In this document: one piece after another, positions 1 to 6,328 of the stretch
Layout of the letters: every line of letters starts with the position of its first letter
Position numbering within the stretch: the first letter of the stretch is position 1
Assembly: GCA_023140905.1 (NCBI GenBank)
Contig: JAGLKS010000292.1
Span: forward strand, 1 to 6,411
Origin: Alphaproteobacteria bacterium
GTDB taxonomy: Bacteria; Pseudomonadota; Alphaproteobacteria; Micavibrionales; Micavibrionaceae
DNA length: 6,411 nucleotides
Direction of reading: 5' to 3'
Translations under genes and position numbers: made by a program
Notes under the pieces: generated by a model
The model's input: the letters and a program-made list of their open reading frames with translations, nothing else
The model's database searches: none
Told to the model about the DNA's origin: nothing

Positions 1-382
1 GCCGATTACCGGTTTCCAGACCATCGAAAAGCATCTGACGCAGAGCAATACTACCCTCTCCATATCCTGAATATGCTGCGCCACGAGTTACATTCAACCC
101 ACGGCTAGTCGCATTATCTTGATAAATGCGTCCAGCTGTAAAACTTGCATTAAGTTCGGGAAGATAATGGGAAAATTCAGCTTTTTTCTCATAACGGGTT
201 ACTTCACACGCTGCACGAGCCCCCTCTATAGCAGGGTTACTTTCCAGCGCATAAACCACAGCTTCGCGCACTGATTGAGCGTGCACAGGCATAACACCAA
301 TCACTAAAAATAGTACCCACAAAGTAATAAGTCTGTTTACTTTAACCTTGTGTACTTTGCTGTAAAAGACGCGAAAACGCAT
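1..382 (-). CDS. TolC-family outer-membrane efflux/secretion protein, N-terminal part (cut by window edge)
   Basis: The first 127 codons of a gene that continues beyond the left edge. Residues 1-35 look like a signal peptide: a long basic n-region (RFR...K...HKVKVNR), a hydrophobic core LITLWVLFLVIGV and a V-H-A/Q cleavage site at about A35/Q36. The mature start, SVREAVVYALESNPAI, followed by YLPELNASFTAGR and LRQMLFDGLETGNR, is the typical opening of an outer membrane efflux protein (OEP) repeat. TolC-family proteins form trimeric outer-membrane channels for type I secretion or RND-type efflux. Which system this one serves cannot be told, because no inner-membrane partner is in the window. 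The ATG at 382 is the first in-frame ATG after a stop at 394-392. No clear Shine-Dalgarno precedes it, and the leader is T-rich. A TTG at 391 is a less likely start. The family call is fairly secure; the exact subfamily is not. Confidence 0.85.
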   Translation of the reverse strand, partial: MRFRVFYSKVHKVKVNRLITLWVLFLVIGVMPVHAQSVREAVVYALESNPAIEGARAACEVTRYEKKAEFSHYLPELNASFTAGRIYQDNATSRGLNVTRGAAYSGYGEGSIALRQMLFDGLETGNR

Positions 383-522
383 AAAAAACAATCAATAAAA
401 AACAATGAAGAACAAGACTACAAAACGCGAAGAATCGCATAAAGAAAGATAAAAAACACACAAACCATAGCACAGCAAATGCGAATCAGCATCGCCTCAT
501 CTACCATAATAAGTAAAAAACA
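382..522. repeat. Four exact copies of a 9-mer (TAAAAAACA) in the tolC leader/promoter
   Basis: TAAAAAACA occurs at 382-390, 396-404, 450-458 and 514-522, all in the same orientation (TGTTTTTTA in the tolC sense). The first two extend to ATAAAAAACAAT (381-392 and 395-406), spaced 14 bp. The first overlaps the tolC start codon and the last sits between its -35 and -10. A second imperfect direct repeat, ACGCGAA plus CGCATAAA, lies at 369-385 and 425-443. The DNA is low-complexity and A-rich, so drift is a real alternative to a binding site. Confidence 0.5.
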
Positions 523-687
523 AACATTGCTCAAGTGTTTATAATATTTCTGGAACATTATGGGCATTTGTATTCAGTATAAGAATTAAATACGGCCTTA
601 CATAAAAATAAGCTTTACTATTTTTGTATAAAATTTTACTTCATTGGATATTCAAATATAACTCATCATAAGTTACAATTAACAAAA
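383..687. other. Divergent intergenic region between tolC-like and DMT transporter genes
   Basis: About 305 bp of markedly AT-rich DNA with no open frame I would call a gene. It holds the minus-strand promoter candidate and the repeated 9-mer described separately. On the plus strand a TATAAT lies at 540-545, but no acceptable -35 stands at the right distance. TTGGAT (644-649) and CATAAG (667-672), 17 bp apart, form only a weak promoter candidate just ahead of the transporter. No tRNA, riboswitch fold or terminator was recognised. Confidence 0.7.
506..534 (-). promoter_or_regulatory. Candidate sigma70-type promoter for the tolC-like gene
   Basis: On the minus strand, TTGAGC (534-529) and TATTAT (511-506) are separated by exactly 17 bases. 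The -35 matches the consensus at 4 of 6 positions and the -10 at 5 of 6. Transcription would start near 499 and give a leader of about 115 nt before the ATG at 382. One of the four TAAAAAACA copies lies inside the spacer. This is inferred from motif match only; AT-rich DNA gives chance hits. Confidence 0.45.
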
Positions 688-1575
688 ATGGGCACAATTC
701 AAAAATCACAGCATAAAGATCAAATAATGAGAGGTATCATATACGTATGTATAGCCTTTTTTTCTTTTTCAGTTATGCAAGCGTTTAATAAAATGCTTAC
801 CGGTCAACATCATGCCGTGGAAATTGTTTTTTATCGCAATATAATAGCAACGCTGCCATGTATTATTTATATTATTGCAACCAAAAAATATGCTCTTCTT
901 AAGACAAACATGCCGGTTGCTTTAACATTTCGTGTTCTAATAGGTGTATTAGGTTTAATTTTAACTTTTTTAGCTGTGCAGCGTTTACCTTTATCTGATG
1001 CTACTGTTTTATTTTTCTTCTCGACTCTTTTAATTCCTGTTTTATCAGTTTTTATTTTAAAAGAATCTATTGGTATGCACCGGTGGATAGCGGTTTCTAT
1101 AGGAATGATAGGTGTAATATTGGTAGCACAGCCAAGAGGAGATATTGCACTTATTGGCATTATATTTGCTTTAGGCGCAGCAATTGTTCATGCATTCACT
1201 CATGTTTTAATTCGTTCCATGAAGGAGGAAAATCCATTTACAATTACATTCTATTTCTTTTTTGGGGGAATGATATTGACAGGAATATTTATGCCTTTTG
1301 TTGCTACAATGCCAACTGCGCATAGCATGCCTTTGCTGTTATGTATCGGAATTTCAGGAGGAATAGGACAATACTTCATTACGCGTGGGATTCAGCTTGC
1401 CCCTGCATCTTTATTAGGACCATTTAATTATACTGGGCTTATTTGGATGATAGGACTCGATATTTTAATTTGGGACTATATTCCAGACTGGCCGGTGTTT
1501 CTGGGAGGAGCCATTATAGTTTCATCAAAATTCTACATAATTTACCGTGAGAAACTTTCTGCGAAAAAACAGTGA
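688..1575 (+). CDS. EamA/DMT-superfamily membrane transporter
   Basis: A 295-residue, very hydrophobic protein of the drug/metabolite transporter superfamily. Two EamA repeats of about five membrane helices each cover roughly residues 15-147 and 153-287. Typical marks are FYRNIIATLP near the second helix, the segment LPLSDATVLFFFSTLLIPVL, E-S-I-G-x-x-R-W before helix 5, and the second-half signature LAPASLLGPFNYTGLIW. The basic C-terminus REKLSAKKQ follows the last helix. These are inner-membrane exporters or importers of small metabolites; the substrate cannot be read from sequence. The start is uncertain. The ATG at 688 has no Shine-Dalgarno, and its first 13 residues are hydrophilic. The ATG at 727 (residue 14) begins directly before helix 1 and is an alternative, also with only a weak site. 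The gene looks more AT-rich than the pnt genes downstream. A 92-bp gap separates it from pntAA. Confidence 0.9.
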   Translation: MGTIQKSQHKDQIMRGIIYVCIAFFSFSVMQAFNKMLTGQHHAVEIVFYRNIIATLPCIIYIIATKKYALLKTNMPVALTFRVLIGVLGLILTFLAVQRLPLSDATVLFFFSTLLIPVLSVFILKESIGMHRWIAVSIGMIGVILVAQPRGDIALIGIIFALGAAIVHAFTHVLIRSMKEENPFTITFYFFFGGMILTGIFMPFVATMPTAHSMPLLLCIGISGGIGQYFITRGIQLAPASLLGPFNYTGLIWMIGLDILIWDYIPDWPVFLGGAIIVSSKFYIIYREKLSAKKQ

Positions 1576-1667
1576 ATAGATATATAGCTAATTAGTCTTC
1601 ACAATTAGTTAGAAATAATGCATTGTGTGTCATGTTCAAAAATACAAGTTAAAGAGGATTTATTATC
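1576..1667 (+). promoter_or_regulatory. Leader of the pnt cluster with pntAA ribosome-binding site
   Basis: This 92-bp gap probably holds the pnt promoter, but I cannot place it with confidence. TTCACA (1598-1603) matches a -35 at 5 of 6 positions, yet the best -10 at a suitable distance, CATTGT (1621-1626), is poor. A weak AT-rich hairpin is possible between AGCTAATT (around 1587-1594) and AATTAGTT (1603-1610). It has no T-run, so it is not a convincing terminator for the transporter gene. The purine-rich AAAGAGGA at 1651-1658 stands 9 bases before GTG 1668 and decides that start. Confidence 0.4.
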
Positions 1668-2912
1668 GTGGGCATTCAACTGGCTATCCCGAAAGAGACA
1701 AAAGAGGACGAAAAACGTGTTGCCGTATCACCGGAAACCGTAAAGAGATTTGTTGCAAATGGCGCAACTGTTACCGTACAGAGCAATGCCGGAGAAAACG
1801 CCACATATACTGACAGCGCCTATAAGGATGCCGGGGCAAAGATTACCGAATCCTATAGCGATACTGTTAAAAATGCTCATGTCATTTTAAAAGTTCAGGC
1901 ACCTGATGCTGAAGAACTCAAAGACATTAAAAAAGGTGCGTTACTAATTGCGATGTTAGCACCTTTTACTAACAAGGATATTTTGAAAGATTGTGCACAA
2001 ACCGGAATTGATGCTTTTTCTATGGAGTTTGTTCCTCGAATCAGCCGAGCTCAAAGCATGGATGTTCTTTCATCACAATCAAACCTTGCTGGATATAAAG
2101 CTGTTTTAGATGCCACAGAATTCTATCCACATGCTATGCCGATGATGATGACTGCTGCAGGCACAGTTCCTCCGGCTAAAGTTTTTGTTATGGGTGCTGG
2201 CGTTGCCGGTCTGCAAGCGATTGCAACTGCGCGCCGCCTTGGCGCTATTGTTTCAGCTACAGATGTACGCCCGGTAGCTAAAGAACAAGTTGAATCTTTA
2301 GGTGCAAGCTTCATTGCTGTTGAAGATGAAGAATTTAAACAAGCAGAAACAGCTGGCGGCTACGCTAAAGAAATGTCTGCCGAATATAAGAAGAAACAAG
2401 CTGAACTTGTTGAGAAACATATAGCAAAACAAGACATTGTTATTACAACAGCACTTATCCCCGGACGTCCTGCACCTAAACTGATAAGCAAAGCTATGGT
2501 TAAATCCATGAAGCCCGGCTCTGTTATTGTTGATCTGGCTGTTGAAGCCGGGGGAAATTGTGCTGCGGCTGAAGCTGGAAAAGTCGTAGTAAGTGATAAT
2601 GTTACAATTATCGGACATTTGAATATACCAAGCCGTCTGGCTGCTGATGCGTCTGCGCTTTATGCAAAGAATCTTTTGAATTTGATGAATTTAATCATTG
2701 ATAAGGAAAGCAAAGCACTTAACATTAATTGGGAAGATGAAATCATTCAGGGTGTTTGTATGACTCGTGATGGTAAAATTGTTCATCCCAATTTTGGTGG
2801 CAAGCCTAAAGCTCCAGCTAAAACAGAAGAAAAATCAAAAAAAGAGAAAGAGCCGAAGGAAAAAAAGGAAGAGAAAAACTCTAAACCTGAAAGTTCCGGC
2901 AAAACTAAATAA
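1668..2912 (+). CDS. pntAA: NAD(P) transhydrogenase subunit alpha part 1 (dI, NAD(H)-binding)
   Basis: A 414-residue soluble dI subunit that binds NAD(H) on the cytoplasmic face of the proton-translocating transhydrogenase. It passes hydride to NADP+ on dIII. The N-terminus IAIPKE-type motif ([19 protein letters not shown]) is intact. The RQD-loop residues are R124, Q129, D132 and S135, equivalent by a 3-residue offset to R. rubrum R127, Q132, D135 and S138. The Rossmann motif is G176-A-G178-V-A-G181, with the ribose-binding acid at D199. [17 protein letters not shown] and DLAVEAGGN are also typical. The start is GTG at 1668, with AAAGAGGA upstream. The protein should end soon after IVHPNFGG (371-378), as R. 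rubrum dI (384 residues) does. Instead residues 379-414 form an added tail of 14 Lys and 8 Glu. pntAB follows after 50 bp, so this is the three-gene (split alpha) arrangement. Confidence 0.97.
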   Translation: MGIQLAIPKETKEDEKRVAVSPETVKRFVANGATVTVQSNAGENATYTDSAYKDAGAKITESYSDTVKNAHVILKVQAPDAEELKDIKKGALLIAMLAPFTNKDILKDCAQTGIDAFSMEFVPRISRAQSMDVLSSQSNLAGYKAVLDATEFYPHAMPMMMTAAGTVPPAKVFVMGAGVAGLQAIATARRLGAIVSATDVRPVAKEQVESLGASFIAVEDEEFKQAETAGGYAKEMSAEYKKKQAELVEKHIAKQDIVITTALIPGRPAPKLISKAMVKSMKPGSVIVDLAVEAGGNCAAAEAGKVVVSDNVTIIGHLNIPSRLAADASALYAKNLLNLMNLIIDKESKALNINWEDEIIQGVCMTRDGKIVHPNFGGKPKAPAKTEEKSKKEKEPKEKKEEKNSKPESSGKTK

Positions 2913-2924
2913 AGAACGGTTCTT
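2912..2924. repeat. Perfect inverted repeat AAGAAC-G-GTTCTT after pntAA
   Basis: A 13-base palindrome with 6-base arms around a single G, starting inside the pntAA stop codon. As RNA it could fold as AAGAA/UUCUU with a three-base loop, which is weak, and it is followed by A-rich rather than T-rich sequence, so it is not a terminator. The core AGAACG(G)TTC recurs at 3425-3433 in the next gap of the operon. A protein-binding or RNA-processing role is possible but unproven. Confidence 0.4.
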
Positions 2925-2962
2925 ATAAAAAAGATAGAACAAAGACAAAAGGAAATAAAACT

Positions 2963-3370
2963 ATGTCTGAAAAAGCACAAACATTCCAAGAAAGCTTATC
3001 AGTATTGGCTCAAGACCTGCAAAATCTGGCTCAGCAAACTGCGGATATCGCTGAACGAACAGCCGCAGCCGCTCCACATAGCGAGCCTTTCTTGATTACC
3101 GGATTAACCGTATTTGTCCTAGCCTGCTTCGTTGGCTATCACGTTGTCTGGCGTGTAACACCGGCCTTGCACTCACCGCTAATGGGTATCACAAATGCAA
3201 TTTCTTCGGTCATTATCGTTGGAGCTGTGTTAGCTACTGGAACACATTCAGTCTCCGCACTTTCTAGCGTCATGGGCTTTTTAGCTGTTATTTTCGCTTC
3301 AGTGAATATTTTTGGCGGGTTTATTATTACTCAGCGCATGCTGCACATGTTCAAGAAAAAAGAGCGGTAA
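2963..3370 (+). CDS. pntAB: NAD(P) transhydrogenase subunit alpha part 2 (dII membrane part)
   Basis: A 135-residue subunit supplying the first membrane helices of dII, the proton channel, and partnering PntB in the inner membrane. Hydrophobic helices lie at about 44-63, 75-93 and 100-124. The signature [18 protein letters not shown] (about 65-82) is diagnostic of the family, and the protein ends in a basic KKKER anchor. Residues 1-42 form a polar, probably helical segment rich in Gln, Glu and Ala ([31 protein letters not shown]). This would lie in the cytoplasm close to dI. The length is close to the R. rubrum homologue (about 139). AAAAGGAA at 2947-2954 provides a good ribosome-binding site 8 bases before ATG. 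The gene lies 50 bp after pntAA and 113 bp before pntB, all on one strand. Confidence 0.96.
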   Translation: MSEKAQTFQESLSVLAQDLQNLAQQTADIAERTAAAAPHSEPFLITGLTVFVLACFVGYHVVWRVTPALHSPLMGITNAISSVIIVGAVLATGTHSVSALSSVMGFLAVIFASVNIFGGFIITQRMLHMFKKKER

Positions 3371-3483
3371 CAATTTTAGTAAACGATTTGGTAACGGCGT
3401 TATGCCCTGTGAACAGGACTTAACAGAACGTTCCAAAGACAAAAGAACAAATAGAATTACGTAAAAATAGTCAGGATACGAGT
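3371..3483 (+). other. 113-bp gap between pntAB and pntB with several small palindromes
   Basis: This gap is long for three genes that make one complex. It contains TAACG-G-CGTTA (3392-3402), CCTG-TGAA-CAGG (3406-3417, a 4-bp stem with a UGAA loop in RNA) and the palindrome GAACGTTC (3426-3433). None is followed by a T-run, so none is a standard terminator. A 20-codon open frame from ATG 3402 has no ribosome-binding site. AGGA at 3473-3476 is the pntB ribosome-binding site, 7 bases before ATG. An RNA-processing site, a regulator site or a second promoter could be here; none can be shown. Confidence 0.5.
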
Positions 3484-4875
3484 ATGACAATATTTTCTTC
3501 ACTTATTTATCTTATTGCTGCGGTCTTATTCATCCTAGCATTACGCGGATTATCTCACCCCGAAAGCGCCCGGAAGGGATTAACTTTTGGAATGGTTGGT
3601 ATGGCATTAGCTGTAGTAACGACATTGTTTTCTCCGCAAATTGCTGATTGGCTATGGATTATTGTAGGCATTGGAATTGGCGGTTCAATCGGAGCTTATA
3701 TTGCAAGAAATATTGAGATGACCGCCCTTCCCCAGCTTATGGCCGCTTTTCACTCTCTGGTCGGGTTAGCTGCTGTATGTGTGGCAGGAGCTGCCTTTTA
3801 TAACCCTGAGGCCTATCATATCGGTATTCCCGGTGATATTAAACTCATCAGCTTGATTGAGATGTCTTTAGGAATGGCTATTGGAGCTGTTACTTTTACA
3901 GGCTCAATCATTGCATGGGGGAAATTACAAGGAGTTATTAGCGGTAAACCCATTTCTTTCACTGGACAGCATAAACTTAATGCCCTGCTTGGCTGCGCTA
4001 TGTTGCTAATGGTTATTTTACTTTGTGCAACCGGTAGTGCTTTCTGGTTCTGGGCAATCGCAGCAATAGCTCTAGCTCTGGGAATATTAATGATTATCCC
4101 CATTGGCGGTGCTGATATGCCTGTAATTGTTTCTATGCTGAACTCTTATTCAGGATGGGCAGCAGCCGGTATCGGCTTTACGCTTCACAATAACCTTTTG
4201 ATTATCACCGGTGCTATTGTAGGAGCCTCTGGTGCTATTTTGTCCTATATAATGTGTAAAGGAATGAACCGCTCATTCTTCAACGTTGTTCTTGGTGGAT
4301 TCGGTGGAGATAATAACGCAACTGCCGGTACTCATGATATGGGTGATCGTTCCGCTAAAATTGGTGCAGCTGAAGATGCTGCCTATATCATGAAGAATGC
4401 GTCTAAAGTTATTATTGTTCCCGGCTATGGTATGGCTGTAGCACAAGCTCAGCACGCTTTGCGTGAGATGGCAGATATTCTTAGAGCTGAAGGTGTAGAG
4501 GTCAAATACGCTATACACCCTGTAGCTGGACGTATGCCAGGTCACATGAATGTGCTTTTGGCTGAAGCTAATGTGCCTTATGATGAAGTCTTTGAGATGG
4601 AAGATATAAACCGTGATTTTGCACAAGCTGATGTAGCTTATGTAATTGGCGCGAATGATATTACAAACCCGTCTGCAAAAACAGATACAGGCTCACCCAT
4701 TTATGGTATGCCGATATTGGATGTTGAAAAAGCCAAGACGGTTCTATTCGTAAAACGTTCTCTTGGTTCCGGTTATGCTGGTATTGATAATCCGCTATTC
4801 TTTGAGCAAAATACAATGATGCTCTTGGGTGACGCAAAGAAAATGACCGAAAATATCATCAAAGCTATGGACTAA
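3484..4875 (+). CDS. pntB: NAD(P) transhydrogenase subunit beta (dII membrane part and dIII NADP(H)-binding domain)
   Basis: A 463-residue protein, essentially the same length as the R. rubrum subunit (464). Residues 1-262 hold about nine membrane helices of dII and the rest is cytoplasmic dIII. H90 (in AAFHSLVGLAAV) matches the E. coli beta-His91 needed for proton translocation. GADMPVIVSMLNSYSGWAAAGIGF (208-232) carries D211 and N220, matching conserved E. coli Asp213 and Asn222. In dIII the NADP-binding fingerprint is G314-Y-G316-M-A-V319. HPVAGRMPGHMNVLLAEA (345-362), IGANDITNPSAKTD (388-401, with D392) and KRSLGSGYAG.DNPLF (424-439) are all intact, so the enzyme should be active. It works with PntAA and PntAB to make NADPH from NADH using the proton gradient. 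The start is ATG, with AGGA 7 bases upstream. Confidence 0.98.
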   Translation: MTIFSSLIYLIAAVLFILALRGLSHPESARKGLTFGMVGMALAVVTTLFSPQIADWLWIIVGIGIGGSIGAYIARNIEMTALPQLMAAFHSLVGLAAVCVAGAAFYNPEAYHIGIPGDIKLISLIEMSLGMAIGAVTFTGSIIAWGKLQGVISGKPISFTGQHKLNALLGCAMLLMVILLCATGSAFWFWAIAAIALALGILMIIPIGGADMPVIVSMLNSYSGWAAAGIGFTLHNNLLIITGAIVGASGAILSYIMCKGMNRSFFNVVLGGFGGDNNATAGTHDMGDRSAKIGAAEDAAYIMKNASKVIIVPGYGMAVAQAQHALREMADILRAEGVEVKYAIHPVAGRMPGHMNVLLAEANVPYDEVFEMEDINRDFAQADVAYVIGANDITNPSAKTDTGSPIYGMPILDVEKAKTVLFVKRSLGSGYAGIDNPLFFEQNTMMLLGDAKKMTENIIKAMD

Positions 4876-4881
4876 AGTTTT

Positions 4882-4913
4882 GTACAAGATTTGTATTTCT
4901 TTAAGACTTTTCT
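4882..4913 (+). terminator. Weak candidate terminator after pntB
   Basis: GTACAA (4882-4887) can pair with TTGTAT (4891-4896) around a GAT loop, with one G-U pair, and is followed by a T-rich but interrupted stretch. The stem is short and mostly A-U, so read-through into the hydrolase gene is quite possible. No better terminator is seen in the 113-bp gap. The gap also holds CCTCT/AGAGG arms (4929-4933 and 4949-4953) without a T-run. Confidence 0.2.
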
Positions 4914-4988
4914 GACATAAAGAGCATGCCTCTGAAATAGCTCATGGGAGAGGGCTGTAACCGAGTGTAATTAATAATACGGTGAAAT

Positions 4989-5990
4989 GTGAATACAATA
5001 GAATCTCCGCCAGATCTGGCCACTCGTTTCTCTCCGCCGGAAAATTGGCGATGGCATGGGTTTGAGCGTAAAAAAGGACGTTATGTTCGTTTCGGTTCTG
5101 CATTTCCAAAAGATAGTATTCCTGACGCTGTTGTTGTGTGCTTACCGGGCGTACGTGAGTTTTCCGAGAAATATTTTGAGGTTGCCCATTGGTGTCTGGA
5201 TTACAATCTGGCTTTCTGGATATTAGACTGGGTGGGACAAGGGAAATCCACACGCCTTTTAAAAAAGAACCCGCAAAAACGCCATAGTCACGGTTTTAAA
5301 GAAGATATTAAAGACCTCGATTATTTCATCAAAGAATATATAAAACATTCCAGTGTTCATCCAGATAAAGGTCGTATACCAAGAGTTATGCTTGGGCACT
5401 CAATGGGAGCACATATTGGACTTCATTATTTAGCTGAAAACTCAGAAGGATTTGAATGTGCTTGCTTTGATACGCCTATGCTTGGCTTGAAAGTTTATGA
5501 AAAAATCCCGCAAAGTCTGGGTTTAGCTGCTGCATTCTTATATCATATCTTTGCTGGTTCATGTTATGTTCCTAAAGGAAATAATTGGGGAAAACGCGCC
5601 GAATATGCGAATCTTACTTCCGATGAACTACATAGTACTGTTGAAAATATCTGGGCCAAACATATACCGGAATTGCGCTGTGGTGATGTCACTCTTCGCT
5701 GGATTTATGAAGCACAACGCTCATGTATGCGCCTGAAAAATGTGTGTGTTCATACCCCGCCACAACTTCCCTGCTTATTTGCTTTCTCAGGAAAAGAAAC
5801 GTTGGTCGATAACAGCTTTGCTCAAAAAATTGTTGGTTATCTGCCTAATGCAAAAATTATAGATTACCCTGATAATGGTCATAAAATTATGATGGAAACC
5901 GATGAAATTCGTGATAACTTTCTTGAACATTTTTACAACCTGATTAAAGAAACGATCATATATCGTCCTGAGACCTTGAAACCTTTCTAA
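4989..5990 (+). CDS. Alpha/beta hydrolase, PldB-like (lysophospholipase / monoacylglycerol lipase type, serine aminopeptidase S33 fold)
   Basis: A 333-residue probable serine hydrolase acting on ester substrates such as lysophospholipids or monoacylglycerols. The real substrate is unknown. The nucleophile is S138 in the elbow G136-H-S-M-G140. The other triad members are probably D274 (GKETLVDN) and H298 (DNGHKIMM). The N-terminal segment LPGVREFSEKYFEVA (52-66) stands where monoglyceride lipases have HGxxEHSxRY, with P-G replacing H-G. DWVGQGKSTR (80-89) is the usual D-x-x-G-x-G-x-S strand end. Residues about 165-250 probably form the cap. There is no signal peptide, so it is likely cytoplasmic or membrane-associated. 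The start is GTG 4989, the first possible start after an in-frame TGA at 4983. GGTGA lies only 3 bases upstream, an unusually short spacing, so initiation may be weak. A small gene follows after 43 bp. Confidence 0.88.
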   Translation: MNTIESPPDLATRFSPPENWRWHGFERKKGRYVRFGSAFPKDSIPDAVVVCLPGVREFSEKYFEVAHWCLDYNLAFWILDWVGQGKSTRLLKKNPQKRHSHGFKEDIKDLDYFIKEYIKHSSVHPDKGRIPRVMLGHSMGAHIGLHYLAENSEGFECACFDTPMLGLKVYEKIPQSLGLAAAFLYHIFAGSCYVPKGNNWGKRAEYANLTSDELHSTVENIWAKHIPELRCGDVTLRWIYEAQRSCMRLKNVCVHTPPQLPCLFAFSGKETLVDNSFAQKIVGYLPNAKIIDYPDNGHKIMMETDEIRDNFLEHFYNLIKETIIYRPETLKPF

Positions 5991-6033
5991 TTACAGTGCA
6001 AAATGTCCCCTACAAACTTTTGAGGAGAAAGAT

Positions 6034-6270
6034 ATGTCCGAAATAAACAGAGAGCAGATTCGTTTAAGCGACCGGATTCTTTCTGCCCTTGAATTGTCTT
6101 TGCAGCAAGAAGATATTAAAGTGTCTGAGCTTCTTACCCGTGCGTTAGAACATTCTATGACTCGTAATACAGGTGGTGGAGAATTTATAGAACGCCGCGA
6201 TTATCCACCTGAAATCGAAGCGGCCATGACAAAGCTTTATGAATTGCGCGACAGAATAGACGCTATTTAG
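6034..6270 (+). CDS. Small conserved-type protein of unknown function (78 aa)
   Basis: A 78-residue acidic, soluble protein with no membrane segment, signal peptide or Cys cluster. Residues 8-43 (QIRLSDRILSALELSLQQ... and ...VSELLTRALEHSMTR) look like two amphipathic helices. They are followed by a glycine turn, NTGGGEF, then ERRDYPPEIEAAMTKLYELRDRID, which probably forms a third helix. This layout resembles short hypothetical proteins I associate with alphaproteobacteria (LxDRILxALxLAL...ALTRxxGG...ERRDYP). I know no assigned function. The ribosome-binding site GAGGAGA (6022-6028) is the strongest in the window, 5 bases before ATG, which supports real translation. It follows the hydrolase by 43 bp and precedes a strong terminator, so the two are probably co-transcribed. 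The helical pattern could suit a protein-binding adaptor, but that is a guess. Confidence 0.8.
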   Translation: MSEINREQIRLSDRILSALELSLQQEDIKVSELLTRALEHSMTRNTGGGEFIERRDYPPEIEAAMTKLYELRDRIDAI

Positions 6271-6288
6271 TTTGAAGTCGGATTATGC

Positions 6289-6321
6289 AAAAAGGCATGT
6301 TGCTTAGATCATGCCTTTTTT
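6289..6321. terminator. Strong bidirectional intrinsic terminator
   Basis: AAAAAGGCATG (6289-6299) pairs perfectly over 11 bases with CATGCCTTTTT (6310-6320) around a 10-base loop. The A-run on the left and T-run on the right let it end transcription in both directions: the plus-strand hydrolase/small-protein unit and the minus-strand ligA. It starts 18 bases after the small gene's stop codon and ends 8 bases from the ligA stop codon. Confidence 0.9.
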
Positions 6322-6328
6322 GGTAGTT

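Noticed and set aside
1083..1325. A plus-strand open frame inside the DMT transporter gene.
   Set aside because: It overlaps a conserved EamA coding frame and its translation is Cys/Asn/Tyr-rich with no family resemblance.
1583..1610. AT-rich inverted repeat after the transporter as an intrinsic terminator.
   Set aside because: The stem is almost all A-U and no T-run follows it.
2298..2618. Antisense open frames lying across pntAA and pntB (for example 2298-2618 and 4273-4626 on the minus strand).
   Set aside because: They lie fully inside strongly conserved genes, have no recognisable domains and reflect the sense codon pattern.
2860..2963. A -1 frameshift in the pntAA tail joining PntAA to PntAB, since pntAB lies in the -1 frame.
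   Set aside because: The -1 frame meets TAA at 2882-2884, well before pntAB starts at 2963, so no fusion can form.
3411..3429. Alphaproteobacterial LexA box made of two GAAC words.
   Set aside because: The two GAAC words are 11 bases apart instead of the 7 typical for the GTTC-N7-GTTC box.
3402..3464. A 20-codon open frame (ATG 3402) between pntAB and pntB as a leader peptide.
   Set aside because: It has no ribosome-binding site and no run of regulatory codons, and it would be expected by chance in this gap.
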